This document shows, one piece after another, positions 16,030 to 25,862 of a stretch of 64,000 nucleotides of DNA (the first letter of the stretch is position 1; each line of letters starts with the position of its first letter). The translations under genes and the position numbers were made by a program. The notes beneath the pieces are model-generated. The model was not told the origin of the DNA, searched no databases, and was given only the letters and a program-made list of their open reading frames with translations. This DNA comes from Ilumatobacter coccineus YM16-304 (lineage in GTDB: Bacteria; Actinomycetota; Acidimicrobiia; Acidimicrobiales; Ilumatobacteraceae), in contig NC_020520.1 of NCBI RefSeq assembly GCF_000348785.1, positions 3,968,001-4,032,000 of the forward strand. The letters are read 5' to 3'.

Positions 16030-18255
16030 TCAGGCAGGAGGCGGATCGAAGGCGAGCTGTGTGCCCACCCACGGCGCCGCGATGGTGCCGAATCGCTCCG
16101 ACACGATGTCGGCGGGCATCGCCGCATCGAGGAACCAGCCCTGGACGAGGTGTGCGCCGTGGCGCCTGGCCAGTTCGAGGTCGGCGAAGGTCTCGACACC
16201 CTCGATCACGACGTCGAGGCCGAGGTTGAGCCCGAGCGAGATGATCCCGGCGAAGAGCTGCGCCTTCTTCGGGTCGCGCGACGCTTCGGCGAGGAACATT
16301 CGATCGATCTTGACCTGCTGCACCGGGAGGTCGTGCAGGTAGCTGAGCGACGAGTAGCCCGTTCCGAAGTCATCGATCGACAGCGTCACGCCGAGCGCGA
16401 TGATGTCGTCGAGCAGGCGACGCGTCTTGGCGTCGTCGCGCTGCACCACCACGCTCTCGGTGATCTCCAGGCACAGACGACCGGGCTCGACCCCGTGGCG
16501 GCGAATCGACGCTCGCAGCATCTCGAGGAACTCCGGCTGCCAGAGCTGCATCGTCGACACGTTGACGGCGACGACCGGAGTGTCGAGCTGATCGTCGCAC
16601 CACCGTCCGATCTGTGCGCAGACCGCCTCGATGACGTACTCGCCGAGCGCGCTGATGAGGCCGGCGTTCTCGGCGGCGGCGACGAACTCGACCGGCGGAA
16701 TCGGCCCTTCGACGACGTGGTGCCAGCGGGCCAGCGCCTCGACCGATCGCAGTTGTCCGTCGGTGGCGGCGTAGAGCGGCTGGTACTCGAGGCTGATCTC
16801 GTGCTCGTGGAGCGCACGCCGCAGCTCGGAGGCGAGGTGGATCCGCCGCTGGTTCGACGATGACATGCTCGGCGAGTACAGCTGCCAATGGCCTCGACCG
16901 TTGCGCTTCACGGCGTAGAGCGCGAGGTCGGCGTTGGTCATGGCGGTCTCGATGCTGACTCCATGCTCCGGGAGCACGGCGACACCGACACTCGCCGTCA
17001 TCGTGGTCTCGCCGGCACGCGTCTGGCGCACCTCGGTGACGCTGCGAGTGACTCGCTGGGCTGCGGCCTCGATCGCCTCCGGGGCGATGTCGCCCGGCGC
17101 GGTCAGCAGTGCGAACTCGTCACCTCCGAGGCGAGCGAGGAACTCGCCCGGCAGCAGTGCCTCGCCGAGCGACCTCATCACCGACTTGAGCAGTTCGTCA
17201 CCCGCTTGATGGCCGAAGGCATCGTTGACCGCCTTGAACGAGTCGAGGTCGATGATGAGCAGCGCGAAACCGAGGGTCGCCGGCTCGTCGACGGTGCGGA
17301 ACCGGCTGATGCGTTCGTCGAGCTCGCGCACGAAGGCGGCACGGTTCGGCACCCCGGTCAGGTCGTCGTTGTACGCGCGGTGCTCGAGATCGTCGCGGAG
17401 TTCGACCACCTTCGCGAGTCCGCTCGCGAGATAGCCGATCTCGTCGCGACGATCGGTGAGGCCCACCGCCGTCGACGCGCCCGGCGATCCGACGTCGTGC
17501 GCGACCTTGATCAACCGGTTCATGGGGCGGAACGCGAAGAACATCACCACGATGCCCGACGCCGCCATCACCGACAGCAGGACGATCATGGTGATCAGCA
17601 CGCGTCTCGCGGCCTGGGAGTTGCTCACCGTGAGGTCGTCGACGAATCCGACGTCGACCGCCAGGATGCCGACCGTCGCCTCGGCCCCGTCGACGATGGG
17701 CACCAGGTAGGCGTAGCGGGAGCGGCCGGCGACGGGCACTTCGCCGCTGTACGGCTGACTGTCGACGAGCGAGTCGTACGCCGGGTGGCCCTCGGCGATG
17801 ATGCCCGGCTCGACCTGCGAGTTGCCCAGACGAGCGCCCGACGCATCGGTGAACGTCGTCGAGATCCGATCGAAGGCCGCTGACTCGGCGTTGTACCGAA
17901 AGATGTTCGCCGCGCCCTGGTTGACCTGCGCGACGGTGTCGAGGAGCGAGTCCCACGACGGAGCGGGTTCGAGCCGATCGATCGAATCGATCTTGATCAC
18001 GACGGGCGACCCGTCGACCGAGCAGTCGACGGCGAACTCGCTGTGCTGCTGCTCGAACAGCGCGGCCGCAGCTCGCGCCGCCCGATCGACCCTGATCTCG
18101 GCGTTGTCGTGGTTGATCTCGCGGATCTCACCGAGTCCGATGAAGGCGAGCAGGCCCATCGAGAGGGCGGAGACGACGATGAAGTACGCCGTCGTCCGAG
18201 CCGGAAACGACCACCCCGACGGGCGTTCGGACTCGCCCGATTCCTCCATGTCCAT
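16030..18255 (-). CDS. membrane GGDEF-EAL protein (c-di-GMP turnover)
   Basis: 741 residues from ATG 18255. Layout: TM1 (about 24-45), an extracytoplasmic sensor of ~170 residues with dCache/CHASE-like features (AYLVPIVDGAEATVGILAVD), TM2 (about 219-243), HAMP (about 244-300), GGDEF and EAL. The GGDEF site is intact (RLGGDEF, 377-381). The EAL domain keeps EAL (VEALARW), NVSTMQL, ITES and DDFGTGYSSLSYL with KIDRMF. Both diguanylate cyclase and phosphodiesterase activity are therefore possible. No RxxD I-site is evident at the expected place before GGDEF. The ligand of the sensor is unknown. The YajQ-type c-di-GMP-binding protein at 20975 lies 3 kb away. Confidence 0.9.
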   Translation of the reverse strand: MDMEESGESERPSGWSFPARTTAYFIVVSALSMGLLAFIGLGEIREINHDNAEIRVDRAARAAAALFEQQHSEFAVDCSVDGSPVVIKIDSIDRLEPAPSWDSLLDTVAQVNQGAANIFRYNAESAAFDRISTTFTDASGARLGNSQVEPGIIAEGHPAYDSLVDSQPYSGEVPVAGRSRYAYLVPIVDGAEATVGILAVDVGFVDDLTVSNSQAARRVLITMIVLLSVMAASGIVVMFFAFRPMNRLIKVAHDVGSPGASTAVGLTDRRDEIGYLASGLAKVVELRDDLEHRAYNDDLTGVPNRAAFVRELDERISRFRTVDEPATLGFALLIIDLDSFKAVNDAFGHQAGDELLKSVMRSLGEALLPGEFLARLGGDEFALLTAPGDIAPEAIEAAAQRVTRSVTEVRQTRAGETTMTASVGVAVLPEHGVSIETAMTNADLALYAVKRNGRGHWQLYSPSMSSSNQRRIHLASELRRALHEHEISLEYQPLYAATDGQLRSVEALARWHHVVEGPIPPVEFVAAAENAGLISALGEYVIEAVCAQIGRWCDDQLDTPVVAVNVSTMQLWQPEFLEMLRASIRRHGVEPGRLCLEITESVVVQRDDAKTRRLLDDIIALGVTLSIDDFGTGYSSLSYLHDLPVQQVKIDRMFLAEASRDPKKAQLFAGIISLGLNLGLDVVIEGVETFADLELARRHGAHLVQGWFLDAAMPADIVSERFGTIAAPWVGTQLAFDPPPA

Positions 18256-18354
18256 CTTTCGACAGTCTGCTACGAATCTTGAGGTGGCGGCGACACTCAG
18301 CGGGGACGCCGGCACAGGGCGTGACGTTCATGCTCCGTGTGCACCACCGGGCGA

Positions 18355-19584
18355 TCAGCTGGTCGACAGGCGCAACTCGGTCAGTCCGCGGATCACGAAG
18401 GTGGGGTGGTACGTGGGTTCGACCACGAGGCGCAGGTCGGGGAAGCGTTCGGCGAACCCCTGCACCGATCGGGCCAGCTCCTGTCGGGCGAGCGGCGCGC
18501 CGATGCAGAAGTGGATGCCGCCGCCGAATCCGACGTGCGCCGGGTCGTCTCGGCCCACGTCGAAGGTGTCGGGATCGTCGAAGCGACGCGGGTCTCGCTG
18601 TGCCGAGCCGAAGAGCATGGCGATCTCGTCGCCGACCTCCAGCCGCTGGCCGGCGATCTCAACGCCGGGTTCGAGCACCCACCGTTCGAACATGTGCAGT
18701 GGAGCGTCGAACCGGAGCAGTTCTTCGACCGCCGACGCGTATGTGACTGCGCCCGACGTGACGCGTTCCCACTGGTCGCGATGGTGCATGAGCGCTCGGA
18801 ACCCGTTGCCGAGCGTGTTGACGGTGGCTTCGTGACCGGCTTCGAGGAGCACCATCGTGGTCGAGATGATCTCGGCCTCGGTGAGCGTGTCACCTTCGTC
18901 TTCGACGCGGGCGAGTTCCGACACGAGCAACCCGTCGGGGTGCGCTCGTTTCTCGGCGATCAGCGCTCGGGTGTACTCGATGAACTCCGCTGCCGCGTCG
19001 TCGGCGGCTCGCTTCGTGTCGTCGGAGGCCGACAACTCGTACATCTTGACGATCGCATGCGACCAGTCGAGGAGCCGTTGGGTGTCGACGGTCGGCACGC
19101 CGAGCATCGAGCAGATCACCGCCACCGAGTACGGCTGCGCGTAGTCGGCGAGCAGATCGAACGTGCCGAGCTCGTCGCACCGGTCGAGCAGGTCGTCGGA
19201 GAAGCGGGCGATGTCGTCGGCGAGACGGTTCACCGAGCGCGGGGTGAACACCTTCGACACCAGGCGGCGCAGGCGCGTGTGATCGGGCGGCTCGATCGAC
19301 AGCAGCGACCAACGCTCGTGCTCGTTGAACCGAGCCCATCGAGCGTCGGGCGCCTCGCGGCCCAGCTCTTCGTGGGTGAATCGATGCGTGTAGTCGCGAC
19401 CCAGGCTGCGGTTCTTGAGCGCGGCCGAGACATCGGCGAATCGGGTCACCATCCACTGCTGCGTCGCCTCGTTCCAGACGATGGGCGTCGCTTCGCGCAA
19501 CTCGTCGAGGGTCGGGTACGGGTCGTGGATGAAGTCGGCGTCACCCGCCGTGATCCGCTCCACCAACACGTCGATCTGGGCCAT
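18355..19584 (-). CDS. cytochrome P450
   Basis: 409 residues, a soluble bacterial class I P450. The heme-binding loop FGGGIHFCIGAPLAR supplies the Cys thiolate. The I-helix oxygen-activation motif is LLEAGHEATVN (acid/His-Glu-Ala-Thr variant of AGxxT). The K-helix ExxR is EELLR, and the C-helix has HTRLRRLVSKVFTPR. No fused reductase is present and no ferredoxin gene is adjacent, so redox partners must come from elsewhere. It is probably leaderless: TAGGCT (19596-19591) ends 6 nt before ATG 19584. The substrate is unknown; linear terpenes, fatty acids and steroids are all seen in this branch. Confidence 0.92.
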   Translation of the reverse strand: MAQIDVLVERITAGDADFIHDPYPTLDELREATPIVWNEATQQWMVTRFADVSAALKNRSLGRDYTHRFTHEELGREAPDARWARFNEHERWSLLSIEPPDHTRLRRLVSKVFTPRSVNRLADDIARFSDDLLDRCDELGTFDLLADYAQPYSVAVICSMLGVPTVDTQRLLDWSHAIVKMYELSASDDTKRAADDAAAEFIEYTRALIAEKRAHPDGLLVSELARVEDEGDTLTEAEIISTTMVLLEAGHEATVNTLGNGFRALMHHRDQWERVTSGAVTYASAVEELLRFDAPLHMFERWVLEPGVEIAGQRLEVGDEIAMLFGSAQRDPRRFDDPDTFDVGRDDPAHVGFGGGIHFCIGAPLARQELARSVQGFAERFPDLRLVVEPTYHPTFVIRGLTELRLSTS

Positions 19585-19590
19585 GCGCCG

Positions 19591-19660
19591 AGCCTAGAAG
19601 CGCTCCGGCGTGCTCCGCCCGGCCGTCTGGATCTCCCGCTCGACCACCCACTCGTACACT
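19591..19660. promoter_or_regulatory. divergent leaderless promoters (P450 / Imm11-like gene)
   Basis: TAGGCT (19596-19591, minus) ends 6 nt before ATG 19584. TACACT (19655-19660, plus) ends 6 nt before ATG 19667. Neither gene has a Shine-Dalgarno. The 58 bp between the hexamers could hold shared regulation, but I see no clear operator. Confidence 0.5.
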
Positions 19661-19666
19661 GGCGCC

Positions 19667-20683
19667 ATGGCGGGCAATCTCAATCGTCTGCTCGACGCGG
19701 AGTTCGTTCGATCGTTCGTCGCAGCGACCGGCATGGAGGTCTCGACCCGCGTCGGTTCTCTCCGCTTCGGCACCGACGAGTTCGCCCTGCACGTCACCCC
19801 CTATGCGTCGACGAACAACGCCGTCACGCGCGTGGTGATGGAACGTTCGGGGCTGTCGGCCTCGCCCCACCAACTCGCGGTCCGACTCGGCGGCGACGAC
19901 CACGACCTCTCCGTCCCGGAAGGGGTCGACGCGAACGATCCGATGGCGGTCAGCGTGGCGACAGGCTTGCGCACGTTCCTGACCGACGTGTTCCCGCACC
20001 GTGCCGATCTCGACCAGCGCTTCCCCGACGAGTTCCACCCGCTGCCCGAGCAGCCCTCACTCCCCCACTACGCCGAACTCCGGATCAGTGCCGACCCCGA
20101 GATCATGGGTGTCGACCATCCGCAGATCAACGGTGTCGAAGGACGCTCCGACGTCACGCACCTCGACGCCGACGACGTCGCGCTCGACGACCTGCTCATG
20201 AAGACGGGGGCGACCCCGACCGACTTCGTGTCGTGCTCGTTTCTCGCCCACCGTGGGTTGTTCGTCTCGCCGCGCACTGCAGAGCGCCTCGCGGCGTTCC
20301 GCTCGGCCGGTGTCGTGGCCCATCCGTTCACGGTGAACCGCCGCTATGCCGACCATCGACGAGACCTCGTGCACCTCTCAGTCGAGCAACGAGATCTGAT
20401 CGATTGGGCGCACAGCGAGTTCGTCGACGGCCGAGCGCGCGACGCCGGCGACATCGTCAGGTTCGCGTCGCTCGACGCGTACACCGAGGCGGTCTGGGCG
20501 GCGCAAGAACGCGCGGACGGCACACGAGTCGAACCGCGCTCGATCCGCCTGACCGACTACGTCGACCTGTTCCGGTTTCCGCTCCGCGGCACGATCGTGG
20601 TGAGCCGCGCCATCATGGGCCTCGTCCGGGCGCACGGCCTGACCGGCTGCGGCTTCGGCGAGTTGGGCTACGACGTCACCTGA
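19667..20683 (+). CDS. hypothetical protein, Imm11-like C-terminal half (tentative)
   Basis: 338 residues, cytoplasmic by appearance: no signal peptide and no TM segment. The second half has two stretches (FLAHRGLFVSPRTAERLAAF, and near the end FPLRGTIVVSRAIMGLVRAH with GLTGCGFGELGYD) of the kind seen in Imm11/DUF1629-like proteins, in which a 'D-V-F-R...ls.g.lvS...l' pattern precedes a final 'gltG..F'. I am not sure of this match. No toxin gene or secretion cassette adjoins it, so an immunity role would be orphaned. The start is ATG 19667, probably leaderless. It is followed by a bidirectional terminator shared with the convergent tRNA gene. Confidence 0.5.
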   Translation: MAGNLNRLLDAEFVRSFVAATGMEVSTRVGSLRFGTDEFALHVTPYASTNNAVTRVVMERSGLSASPHQLAVRLGGDDHDLSVPEGVDANDPMAVSVATGLRTFLTDVFPHRADLDQRFPDEFHPLPEQPSLPHYAELRISADPEIMGVDHPQINGVEGRSDVTHLDADDVALDDLLMKTGATPTDFVSCSFLAHRGLFVSPRTAERLAAFRSAGVVAHPFTVNRRYADHRRDLVHLSVEQRDLIDWAHSEFVDGRARDAGDIVRFASLDAYTEAVWAAQERADGTRVEPRSIRLTDYVDLFRFPLRGTIVVSRAIMGLVRAHGLTGCGFGELGYDVT

Positions 20684-20704
20684 ACGGCTCGCCGAAAACG
20701 TCAC

Positions 20705-20732
20705 GAGCCCGCCAGCCGAAGCTGACGGGCTC
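20705..20732. terminator. hairpin between the 19667 gene and tRNA-Tyr
   Basis: 12-bp arms GAGCCCGCCAGC / GCTGACGGGCTC with one mismatch and a CGAA tetraloop. The hairpin lies 22 bp past the stop of the plus-strand gene and 57 bp past the 3' end of the minus-strand tRNA, so it can serve both. There is no strong U-run. Confidence 0.65.
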
Positions 20733-20788
20733 TCAGACTCGAGCGTTCCGCATGGCGAGGCGATGCTCGCTTCGGAAAGTGCTCTCAG

Positions 20789-20871
20789 TGGGCCGAGTAG
20801 GATTTGAACCTACGAAGGCATACGCCGGCAGAGTTACAATCTGCTTCCTTTGGCCGCTCGGACACCGACCC
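20789..20871 (-). tRNA. tRNA-Tyr (GTA)
   Basis: 83 nt, a class II tRNA with a long variable arm. Acceptor GGGTCGG pairs with TCGGCCC (two G-U pairs), and the discriminator is A. The anticodon stem GCAGA/TCTGC closes a 7-nt loop TTGTAAC with anticodon GTA. The T arm carries GTTCAAATC. CCA is not encoded. Confidence 0.93.
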
Positions 20872-20961
20872 AGTTGTGGTCCCCATCCGTCGGACGATGG
20901 TGGATATCTCCACCGACCGCAGTCCGTCGAACAGGGCGAGAACATCGTACCCACGCAACGC

Positions 20962-20967
20962 TACGGT
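20962..20967 (+). promoter_or_regulatory. leaderless -10 hexamer (TACGGT)
   Basis: TACGGT ends 7 nt before ATG 20975, with no Shine-Dalgarno. The same hexamer occurs before the starts at 3052 and 29522. Confidence 0.55.
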
Positions 20968-20974
20968 TGCACAC

Positions 20975-21466
20975 ATGGCAAGTTTTGATGTGGTGTCCGA
21001 AGTCGATCGTCAAGAAGTGAAGAACGCTGTCGACCAAGCGCAGCGAGAGATCGCCAACCGGTTCGACTTCAAGAACACGAACTCGACCATCGAACAGAAC
21101 GAACTCGTCATCACGCTGCACACCTCGAGCCGCGATCGGCTCGACGCACTGCGCACCGTGATGGAGGAGAAGCTCGTGAAGCGTGGCGTGTCACTCCGCG
21201 GCGTCGACTACGGCGACATCCAGGAAGCCACCCAGAACACCGTTCGTCAGGTCATGACGATCGCGGTCGGCATCTCGCAGGAGAAGGCCAAGATCATCAA
21301 CAAGATGATCAAGGAGAAGGCCCCCAAGGGCATCTCGAGTCAAACGCAGGGCGAGTCGATCCGCGTCAACGGCAAGAAGCGCGATGCGCTGCAGGAGACG
21401 ATGGCGTTGCTCAAGGCGAGCGACGAGATCGGCATCCCCCTGCAGTTCGAGAACTTCCGCGACTGA
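20975..21466 (+). CDS. YajQ family nucleotide/c-di-GMP-binding protein
   Basis: 163 residues, the standard size of YajQ/UPF0234. It opens with MASFDVVSEVDRQEVKNAVD and has EIANRFDFKNTNSTIE, RGVSLRGVDYGDIQEA, KIINKMIKEKAPKGISSQTQ and the C-terminal IPLQFENFRD, all family hallmarks. Members have two ferredoxin-like folds. Some proteobacterial members bind c-di-GMP and modulate a transcription factor; others bind RNA or nucleotides. It is leaderless from TACGGT. Its proximity to the GGDEF-EAL gene hints at c-di-GMP signalling but does not prove it. Confidence 0.93.
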   Translation: MASFDVVSEVDRQEVKNAVDQAQREIANRFDFKNTNSTIEQNELVITLHTSSRDRLDALRTVMEEKLVKRGVSLRGVDYGDIQEATQNTVRQVMTIAVGISQEKAKIINKMIKEKAPKGISSQTQGESIRVNGKKRDALQETMALLKASDEIGIPLQFENFRD

Positions 21467-21522
21467 TCGACCGTCGGCGACGGTCGATCACCGGTGGTTG
21501 GGCAGCCGACGGCTGCGCGGCA

Positions 21523-23643
21523 TCACTCCTCGACGGGTGCCGGTGGCGCGGTTGCTGCTGCGACGATCGAGGCCGTGGCCGTGCGTGCCGCCGAGGCCAC
21601 TTCGGTCGCCGATGCCGTGAGTTCGACGGCGAGCACCTGCGACACCGCGTCGGACGCAGCGAGTTGCACCATCGCAGCGTCGAGCTGGGCCTGGCTGCCG
21701 CCCGCTTCCATCACGCCGGTGACCGTGGCGAGTTCGGTCGCCTGCCACTTGATGAGGCTGCGAGCCACACCGAATCGGGCGTTCGACGTGAAGTCGTCGC
21801 CGGGATCACACGAGCGGACCTGGACGGTGTTGTCGTCGACCGGTGCCACGGTGGCCTGCAACTCGGGCGCAACCGCCCCGACCCAGGCGTTGAGGTCGTT
21901 GGTGAGCACGCCGATGCCGTCGGCGGTCGAGGCCTGGAAGGTCGACGAGAAACACGTGTCGCCGGCCACGCCGAACTCGCCGACCGATGCGGCCGAGAGT
22001 TCGTTCGACATGCGCCGAGCCGTGGGCACATCGACGTGCGTCGCGAACATCATGAACCAGTACTCCCGATCCATCGTCCGGTAGTTGTCGACCAGCGTCT
22101 CGCCTTCACCGAGCGGTGCTGGCGGCGCCAGGTCGAGTGTCGCGCTCTCGAGCGGCCCCGGACCGGAGCGGCCGAGGCCGTCGAGCGGGTTCGTGCCGAC
22201 GTCGTCGAGCGGCGGCAGTAGTTCGGTGAACACGGTCGGCGCGACCAACCGGTAGTCGAGCACGGGCGGCAGGAACGCGAGGGGTGAATCGTCGGTGGCC
22301 CGGATGGCGGTCGGAGCGCTCGAACGCTGCTGGATGTCGGTGGCCTGCTGCCAGACGTGCGCATCGGTCATCGCTTCGTCGAGCAGCGTGCGTGATGCCG
22401 CGGTCTGGTTGAAGCGGTAGTCCTGGTCGAGTGCGGCGATCGCCATCGCGTGGGTGACCTGCGGGTCGAGGTCGACGAGCGGCAGCGCCGCATCGTGGTA
22501 CACCTGACCGTCGGTCGCCGACAGCATCGCGGGTGAGCGTTCGGCGATCAGCGAGTCGAGGACCTCGCGCTCGGTACCGCCGGCGGCGAGTCCGTGTGCA
22601 CGCCACATCGGCATCTCCGCCTCCCAGTCGCCGAGCAACTGGTCACCGACACGGAGTCGGTACGCCGCGGTCGGTTCCGACACGACGAGGAGCGGTTCGA
22701 CGAAGTCGACGCCGCGCACGGCCTCGATGTCTTCGGCGTACGCCTTGGCGCTCTCGTCCCACTCGTCGGGAAAGAGGTAGGGGCGGCCGAACACCACGCC
22801 GGCGGCGATCAGGCCGGCGAGCAGGAGCAACACCACGACGATGCCGAAACCTCCGCCCGACTTGCGCTGGCGGCGCGGGGCGGCCGACGACGTCTTGCTG
22901 ATGTCGACGCTGAGCGGGTCGAAGCCGGCCGATGGCGGCGCGACGGCGGCCTGCTTGGGCAGGCTGAAACCACTCGGCTGCGCCGGAGCGGCCGCCGGTG
23001 TCGGGATGGCGGGTGCGGGAGCTGCGGCTGCTGGTGCGGGAGCGGAGCTCGCGGCCGTGACGGGCATCTCGCTCGTGTTCGATGCTGCGACGTCGGCCTG
23101 CTCGTCGGCGGTGAGTTCGGGGACGGGCGTCGCTTCGACGATCTTCAGTTCTTCGGCCTCGGCGGGAGCGGCGACCGCGTCGCGCTCTACGAGGGGCTCG
23201 GCGATCGGTTCGACGGTGCGACGGCGGGGCTCGGCCGCCGGATCGAAGTCGGGTTCTTCGAGACGGGCGGGGCGAACAGCACCCAGGTCCGACGGTGTCG
23301 ACGAGCCGAACGTGAGCGAAGAGGCCGAGAAGTCGGGCGGAGGCGGAACCGCCGCCGGTGCCGGAACCGGTGTCGGGGCCGCCGGAGTCGGAGGTGCCGG
23401 CGTCGGAGCGGCGGCATCGGAGGTGCTCGTACGCAGCGACACGTCGATCTCCACCGCTGGTTCGGTGAGCGATGCGGACGGCAACGGGGCCGACGGTGTG
23501 GGAGGAGCGGGCGGAGCAGGGGGTGGAGGCGGCGTCGACGAGGCCGCGTCGGCGTCGGACTTCTTCGACTTCCCGTCGCTGACGACGGAGTCCCACGACA
23601 TGCTGGGTATGGGCGACTTGGCTGCACCGTCGAGCAAACTCAT
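21523..23643 (-). CDS. Pro/Ala-rich single-pass membrane protein, function unknown
   Basis: About 706 residues from ATG 23643; TTG 23694 would add 17. Residues 1-260 are a low-complexity Pro/Ala-rich, probably cytoplasmic region ending in a basic stop-transfer (RRQRKSGGG). A single TM helix (GIVVVLLLLAGLIAAGVVFG, about 267-286) is followed by a ~415-residue extracytoplasmic domain with no motif I recognise. That domain is Ala-rich and helical (ATDIQQRSSAPTAIRATDD, AMAIAALDQDYRFNQTAAS) and has two Cys (GDTCFSS, VRSCDPG) that may pair. It sits 142 bp downstream of acs on the same strand. Confidence 0.7.
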   Translation of the reverse strand: MSLLDGAAKSPIPSMSWDSVVSDGKSKKSDADAASSTPPPPPAPPAPPTPSAPLPSASLTEPAVEIDVSLRTSTSDAAAPTPAPPTPAAPTPVPAPAAVPPPPDFSASSLTFGSSTPSDLGAVRPARLEEPDFDPAAEPRRRTVEPIAEPLVERDAVAAPAEAEELKIVEATPVPELTADEQADVAASNTSEMPVTAASSAPAPAAAAPAPAIPTPAAAPAQPSGFSLPKQAAVAPPSAGFDPLSVDISKTSSAAPRRQRKSGGGFGIVVVLLLLAGLIAAGVVFGRPYLFPDEWDESAKAYAEDIEAVRGVDFVEPLLVVSEPTAAYRLRVGDQLLGDWEAEMPMWRAHGLAAGGTEREVLDSLIAERSPAMLSATDGQVYHDAALPLVDLDPQVTHAMAIAALDQDYRFNQTAASRTLLDEAMTDAHVWQQATDIQQRSSAPTAIRATDDSPLAFLPPVLDYRLVAPTVFTELLPPLDDVGTNPLDGLGRSGPGPLESATLDLAPPAPLGEGETLVDNYRTMDREYWFMMFATHVDVPTARRMSNELSAASVGEFGVAGDTCFSSTFQASTADGIGVLTNDLNAWVGAVAPELQATVAPVDDNTVQVRSCDPGDDFTSNARFGVARSLIKWQATELATVTGVMEAGGSQAQLDAAMVQLAASDAVSQVLAVELTASATEVASAARTATASIVAAATAPPAPVEE

Positions 23644-23785
23644 GCCTTCGTCATCGGCAGTGGTTTCGACGTTCTTGAGAAAGTCGTGACTCAAGATTGC
23701 TGCAAACCGAACCGGGAACGACCCGTGTTCGCCTCGGTCCGGATCCGAGGGAGACACGGTCGTTCGTCGTGGCGTGTGCCGCCGG

Positions 23786-25741
<1,956 letters not shown>

Positions 25742-25748
25742 GATCGCG

Positions 25749-25754
25749 ATGGTA
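25749..25754 (-). promoter_or_regulatory. leaderless -10 hexamer of acs (TACCAT)
   Basis: Minus-strand TACCAT ends 7 nt before the acs ATG at 25741, with no Shine-Dalgarno. Confidence 0.5.
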
Positions 25755-25862
25755 GATCACTCGCTTCCGGTGCTCTGCTCCGGCGGGGCGCTCGAACAGC
25801 GATCAGCGAGACCGACGTGGCGATTAACGATCGGTTTACGCCGCTCGCGGACGATGGCGAGC

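Noticed and set aside
23732-23750. CCTCGG...CCGAGG hairpin between acs and the Pro/Ala-rich gene as a terminator.
   Set aside because: Six-base arms with no U-run; could equally be chance in GC-rich DNA.
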